DNA from: Allofrancisella frigidaquae
GTDB lineage: Bacteria > Pseudomonadota > Gammaproteobacteria > Francisellales > Francisellaceae
Direction of reading: 5' to 3'
Assembly: GCF_012222825.1 (NCBI RefSeq)
Contig: NZ_CP038017.1
Coordinates: forward strand, 558,001-622,000
Length of the DNA stretch: 64,000 nucleotides
Position numbers and translations under genes: made by a program. This document shows, piece by piece, positions 29,180 to 39,393 of the stretch. Position 1 is the stretch's first letter. Each line of letters begins with the position of its first letter. A model generated the notes under the pieces. It did not search any database. It had not been told where the DNA came from and was given only the letters and a program-made list of their open reading frames with translations.

Positions 29180-29782
29180 ATGGTAAAAGAAATAGATACT
29201 TCTAAATCAAAAGTGATTTGCGTCGGTAGAAATTATGTAGAACATATCCAAGAATTAAATAATGAGATTCCAGATAATCCCGTTATTTTTATAAAGCCAA
29301 ATTCTAGCGTAGCTAGATCATTAAAACTACTTTCTGGTAGAGAGTTACACTACGAATGTGAAATAGTATTTGCTTTTGATGGTAAATCTCAAATTAAAGC
29401 AGTAGGGCTGGGATTAGATATAACTGATAGAAATTTGCAGTCAAAACTTAAATCAAAAGGCCTACCTTGGGAGTTGGCTAAAAGTTTTGATGGTAGTGCA
29501 GTGATTAGCGATTTTGTGGAAATTGGAGCGCTACATATTCCTTTTTTAAGTTTTAAGGCATACAAAAATAATCAACTAATCCAAGAGGGTAGTTATGATT
29601 TAATGATTTATAAACCAAATCAGGTAATTAACTTTCTAAAGGATAATAACATTTCTATATGTGAAAATGATTTACTTATGACTGGTACACCTAAAGGTGT
29701 TGGAGTTATAAATTATAACGATAAATTTAAGTTAGAACTATTTTGTAAAGATAGCATTATTCTAGAGGCATTTTTTAAATAA
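29180..29782 (+). CDS. Fumarylacetoacetate hydrolase-family protein
   Basis: 200 aa, a short member of the FAH family (YcgM/FAHD1-like). The family pattern begins VICVGRNYVEHIQELN and continues with the metal-binding ELHYECEIVFAF and ITDRNLQSKLKSKG. It ends with LMTGTPKGVGVI. Members decarboxylate oxaloacetate or hydrolyse acylpyruvates; the substrate here cannot be told. It follows lptB by 6 bp and precedes the fused phosphorylase-esterase gene by 15 bp. Confidence 0.85.
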   Translation: MVKEIDTSKSKVICVGRNYVEHIQELNNEIPDNPVIFIKPNSSVARSLKLLSGRELHYECEIVFAFDGKSQIKAVGLGLDITDRNLQSKLKSKGLPWELAKSFDGSAVISDFVEIGALHIPFLSFKAYKNNQLIQEGSYDLMIYKPNQVINFLKDNNISICENDLLMTGTPKGVGVINYNDKFKLELFCKDSIILEAFFK

Positions 29783-29797
29783 AAATACGGTGGTAAA

Positions 29798-31630
29798 ATG
29801 TGGGCAATTGTTGGTAGTAGTGGATTTGAAAGTTTCGATAGTTTTGAAATTATAGAAGAGTTATCTAGAGAAACTCCTTTTGGTTTGTGCTCAAATGGAT
29901 TATTTAAAGTAAAAATAGACAAGCAAGAAGCTTTATTTTTAAACAGAACAGGGCTTGAGCAAAATATTTTACCACATCAAATTAACTATAAAGCTAATAT
30001 CTATGCACTAAAAAAATATGGTGCAACCTCTATAATAGCGCTTTCTTCGGTGAGAAGTTTAAGAGATGAGTTAAAGCCAGGAGATATGGTAATCCCATAC
30101 CAATTTATAGATAGAACAAAATCTTTACGTGATTTTACATTTTGTGATCAAGGTTTACTTAATTATGTTTCTCTTTCAAGGCCAATAACTGAAAGCATAG
30201 CCGAAGAAATTAGAGAAAGAAAAGCAGATTTTGATTTTACTATACATTTCAAGCAAAGCTATGTTTGTATAGAAGGGCCTCAGTTTCCAACAATTATAGA
30301 TGCTAAATGTTTTCAAAGTATGGGTGGTGGTGTAATAGGTATGACAGCTTACCCAGAGTTTGCATTAGCAAGAGAGGCTGGTTTAAATTATATTTGTTGT
30401 AATTTCATAGTTGATTATGTTCCTTGGTCTTATGACGTTAGGAATGAATATAACGTTTTAGAAATAAGACAAACAAATAACACAAAAGCTGAAAGTATAA
30501 TTAAATGGTTGGTTAAAAACTTATCTTTTTATTCTGAAAATGATTGTCATGAGCTTGGAATAGCTAGATATTTATCTACTCCTTTAGATACACTGCCTCC
30601 AAACAAAAGGGCTTGGCTAAAAGTTATTGCTAAAGATAACTCTAAACATGAAAAAGCTCTTGAAGCCGAAATTTTTAAGAAAGTTCCTGATTTGTATGGT
30701 GGAATCAAAACAATACCTGCCAAAATGCAAGATCTACTAACTTTCATAAGTAAATATGATAGAGATGGAAATCGTAGAGACATTGAATCAACAAGAAAGG
30801 CGGCAGCTTCACTTAACTTATATAGTTACCAAAAGCTAGAAGTTAAGAAAGTAGAGGATCTCCAAATTACTCATAACGATGGACATAATATACCAGTTAG
30901 GCTCTATAACCCTGATCCTAGTAAAAAACTTCAGGCAATAGTATTTTCACATGGAGGCGGGTTTGTTTCAGGAACTTTGGACTCTTTTGATGCATTTTGT
31001 AGAAAGGTTGCAATAACTACAAATAGGGTGGTTTTTTCTGTAGACTATAGACTTGCTCCTGAACATAAGTTTCCAGCAGGGCTAAATGATGTAGAATTTA
31101 TTGCTGAGTATGTTTACAACCAGGCAAAAAATTTTGGAGTTTCTAAAAAAGAATTTACACTAATGGGTGATAGTGCAGGAGCTAATTTATCTATCCTTGC
31201 AACCTATAACCTATTAAAAGATAATAAAATCAAAATTGCTAATAATATTATTTTGTATCCATCTGTTGATTTATCACATATGCCAACTAAATCGTTAGAA
31301 GATTTCGCTAGTGGTTATATACTAACTAAAGCCAAAACCATGTGGTATTCAGAGTTATATGTACCAGATAACGTTGATAAACAGTCTCCTAAAATCTCGC
31401 CATTTTATATCAAAAAATTAGAAGGTATGCCACGCACTTTAGTTATAACAGCTGGGTTTGATCCACTAAAAGATGAAGGTCTACTTTTTGCAGAGAGACT
31501 TATACGACACAATGTAGAAGTACAGCATTACCATTTTGATAGTTTGGTACATGGGTTTATTAACTTTTCAAAGCTTATTCCAAATGAGATGGATATTTTA
31601 CATACAAGAATAACTAAATTTCTTAAATAA
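29798..31630 (+). CDS. Fusion: MTA phosphorylase-like domain plus HSL-type alpha/beta-hydrolase
   Basis: 610 aa. Residues 1 to about 255 match the methylthioadenosine/purine nucleoside phosphorylase family (NYKANIYALKKYG, KPGDMVIPYQFIDRT, YVCIEGPQFPT, GMTAYPEFALAREAG). About 330-610 is a hormone-sensitive-lipase-type hydrolase with HGGGFVSGT (about 384) and the nucleophile GDSAGAN (about 457-463); the catalytic His is in LVHGF (about 583). The phosphorylase half is unusual. The phosphate motif RHG..H reads RTGLEQ (50-55), and the purine-contact TDYD reads VDYV (V208 for Asp). Activity may be changed or lost. The hydrolase residues look intact. No frameshift is seen. Confidence 0.87.
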   Translation: MWAIVGSSGFESFDSFEIIEELSRETPFGLCSNGLFKVKIDKQEALFLNRTGLEQNILPHQINYKANIYALKKYGATSIIALSSVRSLRDELKPGDMVIPYQFIDRTKSLRDFTFCDQGLLNYVSLSRPITESIAEEIRERKADFDFTIHFKQSYVCIEGPQFPTIIDAKCFQSMGGGVIGMTAYPEFALAREAGLNYICCNFIVDYVPWSYDVRNEYNVLEIRQTNNTKAESIIKWLVKNLSFYSENDCHELGIARYLSTPLDTLPPNKRAWLKVIAKDNSKHEKALEAEIFKKVPDLYGGIKTIPAKMQDLLTFISKYDRDGNRRDIESTRKAAASLNLYSYQKLEVKKVEDLQITHNDGHNIPVRLYNPDPSKKLQAIVFSHGGGFVSGTLDSFDAFCRKVAITTNRVVFSVDYRLAPEHKFPAGLNDVEFIAEYVYNQAKNFGVSKKEFTLMGDSAGANLSILATYNLLKDNKIKIANNIILYPSVDLSHMPTKSLEDFASGYILTKAKTMWYSELYVPDNVDKQSPKISPFYIKKLEGMPRTLVITAGFDPLKDEGLLFAERLIRHNVEVQHYHFDSLVHGFINFSKLIPNEMDILHTRITKFLK

Positions 31631-31633
31631 AAA

Positions 31634-32413
31634 ATGAAGAATTATGTTTTACAAATTGAATACTTTGGAAAAAATTATTGTGGTTGGCAACGACAATCGC
31701 ATTCATCAACTATACAAGAGGAATTAGAAAAAGCCTTATCAAAGGTAGCTAACCATAATATAGAAACTATATGTGCTGGTCGGACTGATACGGGGGTTCA
31801 TGCAAGCTCACAAGTTGTTAATTTTTTATCTGATGCAGATAGGTCTCTACAAGCGTGGCAACGAGGAGTAAATGCATTGTTACCTCAAGATATAAAAATT
31901 TTGCAGATAAAAGAAGTAGAATTAAATTTTAATGCGAGATTTTCAGCTATAAATAGGACTTATAATTATGTGATTTATAATGCGCCTATAAGCTCCCCAT
32001 TGTTTACCGAGCACACTTTATGGGAAAATAGACCTTTAGATATACAAAAAATGAATCAAGCTTGTAAATACTTACTTGGTGAGCAAGATTTTAGTTCATT
32101 TAGGTCTTCTCAGTGTCAATCAAATACAGCTTTTAGAAATATTAAAAAGGCAGAGTTTGTAAAATTTGGTAATTTTATAATTTTTGAAGTAATAGGAAAT
32201 GCTTTTTTGCATCACATGATTAGAAATTTGGTAGGGTCTTTAATCAAGGTTGGATTAGGTTTTAGAAACCCAAGTTGGATAAATGATTTATTAATAGCTA
32301 AAGATCGTACTCAAGCAGGGCAAACAGCTAAAGCTCAAGGACTTTATTTTGTTGGGGTTGAGTATCCGGAATTTAGGTTTAATCGTTCTGTTTTAGATAT
32401 GTTTTGTGTATAG
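31634..32413 (+). CDS. truA: tRNA pseudouridine synthase A (positions 38-40)
   Basis: 259 aa. The catalytic aspartate is in [10 protein letters not shown]. Other TruA signatures are [10 protein letters not shown], the [14 protein letters not shown] block and [17 protein letters not shown]. It modifies uridines of the anticodon stem. It begins 4 bp after the fusion gene stop and is convergent with hslU, leaving only 11 bp between the two stop codons. Confidence 0.97.
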   Translation: MKNYVLQIEYFGKNYCGWQRQSHSSTIQEELEKALSKVANHNIETICAGRTDTGVHASSQVVNFLSDADRSLQAWQRGVNALLPQDIKILQIKEVELNFNARFSAINRTYNYVIYNAPISSPLFTEHTLWENRPLDIQKMNQACKYLLGEQDFSSFRSSQCQSNTAFRNIKKAEFVKFGNFIIFEVIGNAFLHHMIRNLVGSLIKVGLGFRNPSWINDLLIAKDRTQAGQTAKAQGLYFVGVEYPEFRFNRSVLDMFCV

Positions 32414-32424
32414 ACTTTTATATA

Positions 32425-33792
32425 TTACAGAATATACTTACTTAGATCCTTATCTTTAACTAATTTACCTAATTTCTCATTAACGTACTCAGTAGTTATA
32501 CTGATGGTCTTATCAGTTAATTCTGGCGCGTCAAAGGAAATTTCTTCAAGTAGTTTTTCCATTACAGTATGTAAACGTCTAGCCCCGATATTTTCAATTT
32601 CTTCGTTGACTCTGTATGAAATCTCAGCAATTTTTTGAATAGCATTATCATCAAAAGTCAGCTCAACACCTTCTGTTTTCATTAAAGCAATATATTGCTT
32701 AAGTATTGAACAATCTGGCTCTTTAAGAATTCTAACAAAGTCATTTATCTCAAGAGATTTCAATTCTACTCTTATAGGTAATCTACCTTGAAGCTCAGGA
32801 ATTAAATCAGAAGGTTTTGATACATGAAATGCTCCTGAAGCGATAAATAAAATATGATCTGTTTTTATCATTCCGTATTTTGTTGATACAGTAGAGCCTT
32901 CAACAAGTGGTAAAAGGTCACGTTGTACACCTTCGCGAGAGACATCAGCACCATAAGTATTCGATTTTTTACAAACTTTATCTATCTCATCAAGAAAAAC
33001 AATACCATTTTGTTCTACAGATTCCAAAGCGCGAGCTTTTATATCTTCTTCGTTAATTAGCTTAGCAGCTTCTTCATCCTTTACTAGTTTGATAGCGTCT
33101 TTTATTTTCATTTTTTTATTTTTCTTTTTGTCACTACTTAAGCTAGAAAATAAATCTTGAATTTGACTTGTCATATCTTCCATACCTGGAGGTCCCATTA
33201 CTCCAATAGCTTTTGGAGCAGCCGCTATTTCTATTTCAATTTCTTTATCATCAAGTTCACCATTTTGAATTTTTTTTCTAAAAATTTCGCGGGTTTTGTT
33301 TTCTTTTTCTTTCTTAGAAGCTGAATCTTCAGCAGGCTCATTAGCAAAGCCAATCTTTGACTCAGTTGGTCTAGCTGGTGGGATTAGTACATCAAGAATT
33401 CTATCTTCAGCCAATTTAGAAGCTTTTTCAATAATTTTATTTTTAGCTTCTTCACGCTTCATTTTTACAGCCATTTCTACTAAATCACGGATTATAGATT
33501 CAACGTCTTTACCAACATAACCAACTTCAGTAAATTTAGTAGCTTCAACTTTAATAAATGGAGCATCAGCTAATTTAGCGAGTCTACGAGCTATCTCTGT
33601 TTTACCAACACCGGTAGGTCCGATCATTAAAATATTTTTTGGAGTTACTTCTTGACGCATTTCACTATCTAGCTGCATTCTACGCCATCTATTACGTAAA
33701 GCTATAGCAACGGCTTTTTTTGCATCATTTTGACCAATTATGTGTCTTTCTAATTCTTGTACGATTGTCTTTGGAGTCATTATTTGCGTCAT
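32425..33792 (-). CDS. hslU: HslU ATPase subunit of the HslUV protease
   Basis: Hexameric AAA+ unfoldase that feeds proteins to HslV. It is 455 aa. Walker A is [11 protein letters not shown], Walker B is IVFLDEIDK, and the I-domain (about 110-240) is charged and variable. The sensor-2 region holds [16 protein letters not shown]. It is translated 6 bp after hslV on the same strand and shares the hslV heat-shock-like promoter. Confidence 0.97.
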   Translation of the reverse strand: MTQIMTPKTIVQELERHIIGQNDAKKAVAIALRNRWRRMQLDSEMRQEVTPKNILMIGPTGVGKTEIARRLAKLADAPFIKVEATKFTEVGYVGKDVESIIRDLVEMAVKMKREEAKNKIIEKASKLAEDRILDVLIPPARPTESKIGFANEPAEDSASKKEKENKTREIFRKKIQNGELDDKEIEIEIAAAPKAIGVMGPPGMEDMTSQIQDLFSSLSSDKKKNKKMKIKDAIKLVKDEEAAKLINEEDIKARALESVEQNGIVFLDEIDKVCKKSNTYGADVSREGVQRDLLPLVEGSTVSTKYGMIKTDHILFIASGAFHVSKPSDLIPELQGRLPIRVELKSLEINDFVRILKEPDCSILKQYIALMKTEGVELTFDDNAIQKIAEISYRVNEEIENIGARRLHTVMEKLLEEISFDAPELTDKTISITTEYVNEKLGKLVKDKDLSKYIL

Positions 33793-33798
33793 AATGTA

Positions 33799-34353
33799 TT
33801 AACTATCCTTTTTGTTATCTAAACTTTCTATCGTGAAATTATGGTTTGTGTAAATACAAGTATCTGCTGCAATAGTTAAGCTTTTTTTGACTATTTCTTC
33901 AGCTGTTAAATTTGTGTTTTCAACAAGAGCAGTTGCTGCAGAACGAGCGTAACTTGACCCTGATCCGATAGATATTATATCATTTTTATCTGCTGCCATC
34001 ACATCCCCAACTCCAGATATCAGTAGTGATAATTTTTCATCTGCTACGATAATCATAGCTTCTAGTTTACTAAGCATTCTATCTAGACGCCATTCACGTA
34101 CCATTTCTACCGCAGCACGCTCAAGATTTCCTTGATAAAATTCTAATTTTTGTTCAAATTTTTCAAATAATGTAAATGCATCAGCAGTAGAGCCAGCAAA
34201 ACCTGTAAGAACTTTACCGCCATTTAGTTTTCTTACTTTTACAATATTATCTTTTGCTATAGAGTTGCCTAAAGTTGCTTGACCATCTCCTCCTATAACT
34301 ACCTTATCTCCTCTTCTAACACATAAGATAGTAGTTCCTTTCATTTTTTCCAT
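33799..34353 (-). CDS. hslV: HslV peptidase subunit of the HslUV protease
   Basis: Proteasome-like threonine peptidase, 184 aa from ATG 34353. That start has AGAAGG 10 bp upstream; GTG 34362 is too close to the same site. A short propeptide (MEKMKG) precedes the catalytic Thr-Thr of [30 protein letters not shown] and [10 protein letters not shown] are conserved. It is first in the hslVU operon, with a heat-shock-like promoter upstream. Confidence 0.95.
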   Translation of the reverse strand: MEKMKGTTILCVRRGDKVVIGGDGQATLGNSIAKDNIVKVRKLNGGKVLTGFAGSTADAFTLFEKFEQKLEFYQGNLERAAVEMVREWRLDRMLSKLEAMIIVADEKLSLLISGVGDVMAADKNDIISIGSGSSYARSAATALVENTNLTAEEIVKKSLTIAADTCIYTNHNFTIESLDNKKDS

Positions 34354-34414
34354 AATTGACACACCTTCTTTAGTGGTTTATAAATTTAAAAATATGTTAT
34401 TAATTTAATATAAC

Positions 34415-34444
34415 TAGATTGGGACTAGTTATGTTTTTTACAAG
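34415..34444 (-). promoter_or_regulatory. Sigma-32-like promoter of hslVU
   Basis: Read on the minus strand, CTTGTAA (34444-34438) and CCCAATCTA (34423-34415) are separated by 14 bp. This is close to the heat-shock consensus CTTGAAA-N14-CCCCATNT. It lies about 60 bp upstream of the hslV start. Inverted AACTAG/CTAGTT arms bracket the -10 element. HslUV is heat-shock controlled in other proteobacteria, so the match is meaningful. Confidence 0.7.
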
Positions 34445-34558
34445 CTTTTTTAATATTATTTTTTATATTTGTTCGAAAGTAATACAAAGGGTGTATTTTT
34501 ATGATATATTTTAGCTGGTTTTTGTTTATTTTTGTTTAACTTTACAGAGAGTTTTGAT

Positions 34559-35332
34559 ATGAGAAGTGATTTAAACTTTAAAGAGACGATTAGTTTGGCT
34601 ACGAATATTTATAAGAGATCATTTAAACTCACATTCGTGTTAGCATTTATGTTGTCATTTATATCTGAATATTGCTTTGTGTATATGATGCAGCACGGTA
34701 TGGCTGAGTATATAGAAAGTGGTGGAAAAACTATACCAGTAGACTTTCCGTCAGCAAATGTACTAAGTTTTATGGTACTAGTAATTATGGTAGCTACAAT
34801 TTTTGTCTATGCTATGATAATTTTGTTACAAGGAATATTTATTAAAAATCAGCTAAAGGCATCTGAAGCTATAAAACTTTCTTTACAGATTTTTTCTAAA
34901 CGGATATTTTCTTTTTTAGGAGCTTTTTTACTGTCCATAATCGTATTAACGTTATTGTCAATGTTTTTACAGTATATAGGTATCTTCCTTGCAATCTTGT
35001 TGTTTTTAACTGTTATGCCAGCTGTACTTTTAGGTAAGAGTAGCATTTTTGAAGCTATCACAGATAACCTTAAGGTTATCAAATTAAACTTTTTTTACAT
35101 GTTTAAGTTGGTATTTGTGATACTAATTCTTATGGTGGTTAAGCCGTTACTTACTTTGGGTTTGATATATTTGTTAAAAAATGTAGGTATGGAGATAAGC
35201 CCTTTAGAAAATAGTATTCAAAATATTATTGTGACAATAGTAGATTCATTAGTGGTACCATTTATATTTGCTATTACAGTAGCTACTTTTTTAGTAACTC
35301 GTGAAAAAAATGCTATTGATCAAAATATTTGA
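34559..35332 (+). CDS. Integral membrane protein, YciC/UPF0259-like
   Basis: 257 aa from ATG 34559 (AGAGAG ribosome site 8 bp upstream); a TTG at 34532 would add nine residues. It has about six hydrophobic segments and a layout (N-terminal TNIYKRSFKLTFVLAF, a long glycine-rich core, then a C-terminal helix followed by TREKN) that resembles the YciC-type membrane family. No catalytic motif is seen. Its stop overlaps the 3' end of the convergent ligase gene by 20 bp. The family name is tentative. Confidence 0.6.
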   Translation: MRSDLNFKETISLATNIYKRSFKLTFVLAFMLSFISEYCFVYMMQHGMAEYIESGGKTIPVDFPSANVLSFMVLVIMVATIFVYAMIILLQGIFIKNQLKASEAIKLSLQIFSKRIFSFLGAFLLSIIVLTLLSMFLQYIGIFLAILLFLTVMPAVLLGKSSIFEAITDNLKVIKLNFFYMFKLVFVILILMVVKPLLTLGLIYLLKNVGMEISPLENSIQNIIVTIVDSLVVPFIFAITVATFLVTREKNAIDQNI

Positions 35333-36215
35333 TTAAATCTTTAAATTTATAATTTTGGCTAAATTTAATACCTTTCTTAGAAATATCTTTTTGTTTACTT
35401 TGATAATCTAGCTCACTAATTATGCCAAATTCGACTTTTATTTTTAATTCTTCTTGGTTTTCAGAATATGTTTTTGTAAATGGTAAAGTTTTTCCAAAGC
35501 ACCAATTCCAACTTTTTAATACGTTCATTTCTTGTTCGATAAGCTCTTTATTTGCAAGAGGAGTTTGTTCATTTATTAAGCTTAGTTTGACACTTTTAAA
35601 ACTACTTAAAAAAGCTTTTGTAATATCTTGAGTTTGTAAATCATGCTTTAATTCATTTAGATTGATTACTTTAGATCTATATGATTTTACTCCTTTAGTA
35701 TCCAAAGATGTATCAATTGGTTGGTGTAAGTAGTTATAAAGCTTGCTAGTGTTTGCATTTATTAGTAGTGTTCCATGGTGAAATGCTCTGTCTTTTTTTT
35801 CTCTAAAAGCACTCCCGGAAATTTTATATGTGAAATTGTTATGATCAACTACAATATCATTTCTTTGGTTTGGATAGGCATTTATTTCCAATTTTCGGAT
35901 AACACTACAAACAAATTCAAGATTAGCTTTAATATCGTGATCGTTCTTTGGAGAAATGATTGTATAGTTTAGATTACCAAAATCATGATAAACAGTACCA
36001 CCGCCACTTTGACGCCTAATGATAGGTACACCATCTTTTTCCATAGCTAATAGATTACATTCTAGCCAGGGGTTTTGAGCCCTACCTATTACAACGCATG
36101 GCGAGTTTTGCCATAAAAATAATATTTTTTGATCTTTCAAATCTTCCAAGAATAACCAATTTTCTAAAGCTAAATTAAAATAAACATCGTTGCTTTGTGA
36201 TATATATATTTTCAT
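35313..36215 (-). CDS. lplA: Lipoate-protein ligase
   Basis: Attaches scavenged lipoate to E2 and GcvH proteins through a lipoyl-AMP intermediate. It is 300 aa, somewhat shorter than E. coli LplA (338 aa). The lipoate-binding motif RRQSGGGTVYHDFGNLNY and the conserved lysine region FTYKISGSAF are present. The N-terminus (LALENWLF) is typical of the LplA/LipB fold. A reduced C-terminal accessory domain is likely, and a different acyl specificity cannot be excluded. Confidence 0.9.
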   Translation of the reverse strand: MKIYISQSNDVYFNLALENWLFLEDLKDQKILFLWQNSPCVVIGRAQNPWLECNLLAMEKDGVPIIRRQSGGGTVYHDFGNLNYTIISPKNDHDIKANLEFVCSVIRKLEINAYPNQRNDIVVDHNNFTYKISGSAFREKKDRAFHHGTLLINANTSKLYNYLHQPIDTSLDTKGVKSYRSKVINLNELKHDLQTQDITKAFLSSFKSVKLSLINEQTPLANKELIEQEMNVLKSWNWCFGKTLPFTKTYSENQEELKIKVEFGIISELDYQSKQKDISKKGIKFSQNYKFKDLIKYFDQ

Positions 36216-36326
36216 CAGTTAGTTGTTATTTATAGTTTTCTGTAAGTATAAGGTTTTATTGGTTCTATAAAAGTGTTTTGTGATATAATTTTGCTTTATT
36301 GAGTAAAATTAAAGTTAAATAATCTG

Positions 36327-37523
36327 ATGTCATCCATACAGCAAACCCTAGATATTATTAAAAGAGGGGTGGACGAAATCCTTTTAGAAGAAGAGTTGGT
36401 TAAAAAGCTTCAAAAGGGTAAACCTTTAATTATAAAATTTGGTTGTGATCCAACTGCTCCAGATATTCATTTAGGACATACGGTTGTTATTAACAAGCTT
36501 AAGCAGTTACAAGATTTAGGTCATGAAATTCATTTTTTGATAGGGGATTTTACAGCTCAGATTGGTGATCCAACTGGTAAAAATGCTACTAGACCACCAT
36601 TGACAGCACAAGAGGTTGCTAAAAACGCAGAAACTTATACGAGCCAGGTTTTTAAAATCTTAGATAAAGAAAAAACTATTGTGCGTAGAAATAGTGATTG
36701 GTTTAACAATATGTCAGCTGCTGATATGATTAAACTAGCTTCCAAATCAACGGTTGCTAGAATGCTTGAAAGAGATGATTTCTCTAAGAGATATAAAAAT
36801 AACCAGTCTATTTCTATACATGAATTTTTGTATCCACTTGTACAAGGTTATGATTCTGTGGTAATGAAGGCTGATATAGAGCTAGGTGGTACTGATCAGA
36901 AGTTTAATCTGCTAATGGGTAGGGAGCTTCAAAAACAAAATAATCAAGAGCCACAAGTTATTATAACTATGCCATTACTTGAAGGTTTAGATGGTGTTAA
37001 AAAAATGTCAAAATCTAGCCAAAATTATATAGGTATAGAAGAATCAGCAATTGATATTTTTGGCAAAATTATGTCAATCTCTGATGAACTTATGTGGCGT
37101 TATTATAAGTTGCTTAGTTTTAAATCTTTAGAAGTTATCACTAGTTTAAAGCAAAATGTGCTTAATGGTGCAAATCCTCGTGATATCAAGATAGAGTTAG
37201 CAAAAGAGCTTATACAAAGATTTCATTGTAGAGAAGTTGCTGAAAATGCTCATCAAGATTTTATACAAAGATTTCAAAAAAACCAGATACCTGAAGATAT
37301 AAATATTGTAGAATTAGATATAAAAGATAGTTTACCTATAACTAATTTACTAAAAGAAGCAGGTTTAGTAGCTAGTACATCTGAAGCTAACAGGATGATT
37401 AAGCAAGGAGCTGTAAAAGTTGATGGTGAGAAAGTTGATGATAACAAATTAGTTTTTAAAATTGGTACAGAGAATGTATTCCAAGTGGGTAAGCGTAAAT
37501 TTGCCAAAGTTATTATAAAATAA
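36327..37523 (+). CDS. tyrS: Tyrosyl-tRNA synthetase
   Basis: 398 aa, class I synthetase of the TyrZ-like long type. The HIGH signature is HLGHT in [19 protein letters not shown] is in [11 protein letters not shown], and the tyrosine pocket includes YPLVQGYDS and [10 protein letters not shown]-terminal S4 RNA-binding domain lies at about 335-398. A small membrane-protein gene with its own AAGGAG site follows 12 bp downstream. Confidence 0.97.
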   Translation: MSSIQQTLDIIKRGVDEILLEEELVKKLQKGKPLIIKFGCDPTAPDIHLGHTVVINKLKQLQDLGHEIHFLIGDFTAQIGDPTGKNATRPPLTAQEVAKNAETYTSQVFKILDKEKTIVRRNSDWFNNMSAADMIKLASKSTVARMLERDDFSKRYKNNQSISIHEFLYPLVQGYDSVVMKADIELGGTDQKFNLLMGRELQKQNNQEPQVIITMPLLEGLDGVKKMSKSSQNYIGIEESAIDIFGKIMSISDELMWRYYKLLSFKSLEVITSLKQNVLNGANPRDIKIELAKELIQRFHCREVAENAHQDFIQRFQKNQIPEDINIVELDIKDSLPITNLLKEAGLVASTSEANRMIKQGAVKVDGEKVDDNKLVFKIGTENVFQVGKRKFAKVIIK

Positions 37524-37535
37524 GGAGTTTATAAA

Positions 37536-37700
37536 ATGGATAAGTTTTTATCGATATTTGTAGGTGTTTTAATTATTGTAACTATAGTTACAGTATTTAT
37601 TAGTCTGTTTCCGCTAGCTTTAAAAGTTTGTATAATTTCAGCTATTATTAGTGCCATAATTTATGTTGCCCTTAGACTAATTGAGAAATTTAGTAACTAA
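37536..37700 (+). CDS. 54-aa small membrane protein
   Basis: Starts ATG 37536, preceded by AAGGAG 8 bp upstream, and ends TAA 37698-37700. The peptide begins MDKFLSIFVGVLIIVTIV and has two hydrophobic segments (about 5-27 and 30-47) separated by a proline, then a charged end (LRLIEKFSN). It follows tyrS by 12 bp and is probably cotranscribed. No family recognised; the strong ribosome site and clean hydropathy support a real gene. Confidence 0.6.
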   Translation: MDKFLSIFVGVLIIVTIVTVFISLFPLALKVCIISAIISAIIYVALRLIEKFSN

Positions 37701-37999
37701 TTATTATTGGTAAAGGTGTCCATAATAAAGCTCAGGGCAATTGCATTAAAATATTTTGGTTTTCTAAAAAAAATCAAAATTCAAACTTCAAAAATAACAT
37801 ATGTCTCTGTGTTCTAAGATGAAGAGATGAAAAAAAAATTAGCTAGCCCTTTTAAGAAGTTATAGCCAAATATATTTTGTTATAATTCCAGTTTAAAAGT
37901 TCAAGAAGAGTTTATTCATAGCTGATATGAGTAAAAAGTTTTAACCTATTTCAAATTTTGATATGCTAAGAGGTAATTTGGGCGATATTAATTTTAAAA
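37701..37999. other. Intergenic, promoter region for the DUF2797 gene
   Basis: About 300 bp without a supported gene. A TATAAT sequence near 37881 may be a -10 element for the rightward DUF2797 gene. Several runs of A are present (37768-37776, 37830-37838). It marks the change from the conserved tyrS block to the accessory stretch. Confidence 0.4.
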
Positions 38000-38815
38000 A
38001 TGCAAAACATCATAAACTTACACAAATTAAAAACAACTCTAGATAAAAATGATACGGCTATATATCAACTTGATGATATTTGTTTAAATGATTATATTGG
38101 TAGTAACCTTAAAATAGAGTATTTAAATGAAATAAATTGCGTTGCATGTGGAGCTAAGACTAATAAAAGCTATTCTCAAGGTTACTGTTTTATGTGTATG
38201 AGAAGATTACCGGAATGTGATATCTGTATAGTTAAACCTGAGTTATGTCATTTTGCACAAGGCACATGTAGAGACCCAGCATGGGGTGAGGATAACTGCA
38301 TGAAGACCCATATAGTTTATTTAGCAAATACTGGAGATGTGAAAGTAGGTATTACAAAATTAAAAAATATACCTTCACGCTGGATTGATCAAGGAGCTAG
38401 TCAAGCTATACCTATCTTTGCAGTAGAGAGTAGATTAATTTCTGGTTTAGTTGAAATACTAGTAAAAAAATATATTGCTGATAAAACTAACTGGCGTAAA
38501 ATGCTTCAAGGCGAGCCAGATACCTCCATAGTTTTATTTGAACTACGAAATAGAATATTAGAAGTAATAAATCCAGAAATTAGTACTATACGCTTAAAAC
38601 ATGGCGAAAATAGCGTTGAGCCAGTAGAAGGAAGACTTCAGTTAATAAATTATCCTGTTATCCAGTATCCAATAAAAATTAAATCGCTTAACTTAGATAA
38701 AGATTCTATAATCAGCGGTAAACTTATGGGTATAAAAGGACAGTACTTAATCTTTGATACAGGAGTCATAAATATACGTAAATTTGGTGGGTATAAGTGT
38801 AAGATCATAATCTAG
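38000..38815 (+). CDS. DUF2797 protein
   Basis: 271 aa. The DUF2797 pattern is clear: a cysteine-rich N-terminus (INCVACGAKTNKSYSQGYC, MCMRRLPECDIC), then CHFAQGTCRDPAWGEDNC with paired Cys and His likely to bind zinc. HIVYLANTGDVKVGITK and SRWIDQGA follow. The middle resembles a GIY-YIG-type core (VYLANTGDVKVGI). The biochemical role of the family is not established. Confidence 0.88.
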   Translation: MQNIINLHKLKTTLDKNDTAIYQLDDICLNDYIGSNLKIEYLNEINCVACGAKTNKSYSQGYCFMCMRRLPECDICIVKPELCHFAQGTCRDPAWGEDNCMKTHIVYLANTGDVKVGITKLKNIPSRWIDQGASQAIPIFAVESRLISGLVEILVKKYIADKTNWRKMLQGEPDTSIVLFELRNRILEVINPEISTIRLKHGENSVEPVEGRLQLINYPVIQYPIKIKSLNLDKDSIISGKLMGIKGQYLIFDTGVINIRKFGGYKCKIII

Positions 38816-38900
38816 AATAGATCGTTTATTAAGTTTTTGATTTAATTTTACTTGATTGTAGTTTAAAAATTTATTGGTGCTTCGACTTGGAAATCCCATC

Positions 38901-39188
38901 TTAGAAAGAAACTTTTCTTATGTCTCTATAGAAATTTTCATGTGAGCCAATTTTTAATAATGTTAATGTAATAGTTTCGTCATTATAGTTATAGCCAAGC
39001 AGTATAAGCTGATTATTTATTTTGAACTTGTACACTCTTAGGAAGTCTAAATCTCCTTTCTTTTGCTCTCCTATACTGGGATTGCTAGCGATAAGTTTTA
39101 CAGCGTTATCTACTTCTTTTTTATCTTTGAGAGATAGTTTTTTTATATATTTTTTGAACGTATTGGTTTGTTTAATTTTCAAACTCAT
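38901..39188 (-). CDS. RelE/YafQ-family toxin
   Basis: 95 aa, a ribosome-dependent mRNA-interferase-type fold. It shows the basic helix-rich N-terminus (TFKKYIKKLSLKDKKEVDNAV), the LDFLRVYKF strand and the C-terminal GSHENFYRDI typical of YafQ/RelE-like toxins (catalytic His region). It overlaps the upstream antitoxin gene by 17 bp, as toxin-antitoxin pairs usually do. Confidence 0.88.
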   Translation of the reverse strand: MSLKIKQTNTFKKYIKKLSLKDKKEVDNAVKLIASNPSIGEQKKGDLDFLRVYKFKINNQLILLGYNYNDETITLTLLKIGSHENFYRDIRKVSF

Positions 39189-39393
39189 AATCTTCTACCA
39201 GTCCATTATCCATCTCAGCTTTTGCTACTAAACTTCCAATAACAAAATCATAAGGCAGGTCCGGGTTTTCTTCTACAATTCTACCAATCATAGCCCAATG
39301 TTCTATTTGGCTTGCACAAGATCGGTGCATAACCTTAGCTATTGTTTTTGCTTTAATTACTAAATCATCTGATAATCTAACTGACAAAGCCAT
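39172..39393 (-). CDS. ParD-like antitoxin
   Basis: 73 aa. MALSVRLSDDLVIKAKTIAKV followed by RSCASQIEHWAMIGRIVEENPDL matches the ParD-like antitoxin family (ribbon-helix-helix type). The C-terminus is acidic (DNGLVEDYEFEN), the part expected to wrap the toxin. It is first in the pair and probably represses its own promoter in the AT-rich region just upstream. Confidence 0.88.
   Translation of the reverse strand: MALSVRLSDDLVIKAKTIAKVMHRSCASQIEHWAMIGRIVEENPDLPYDFVIGSLVAKAEMDNGLVEDYEFEN

Noticed and set aside
34362-34799. Longer hslV from GTG 34362
   Set aside because: The ribosome site would be only about 1 bp away. ATG 34353 has proper spacing and leaves a short propeptide before the catalytic Thr.
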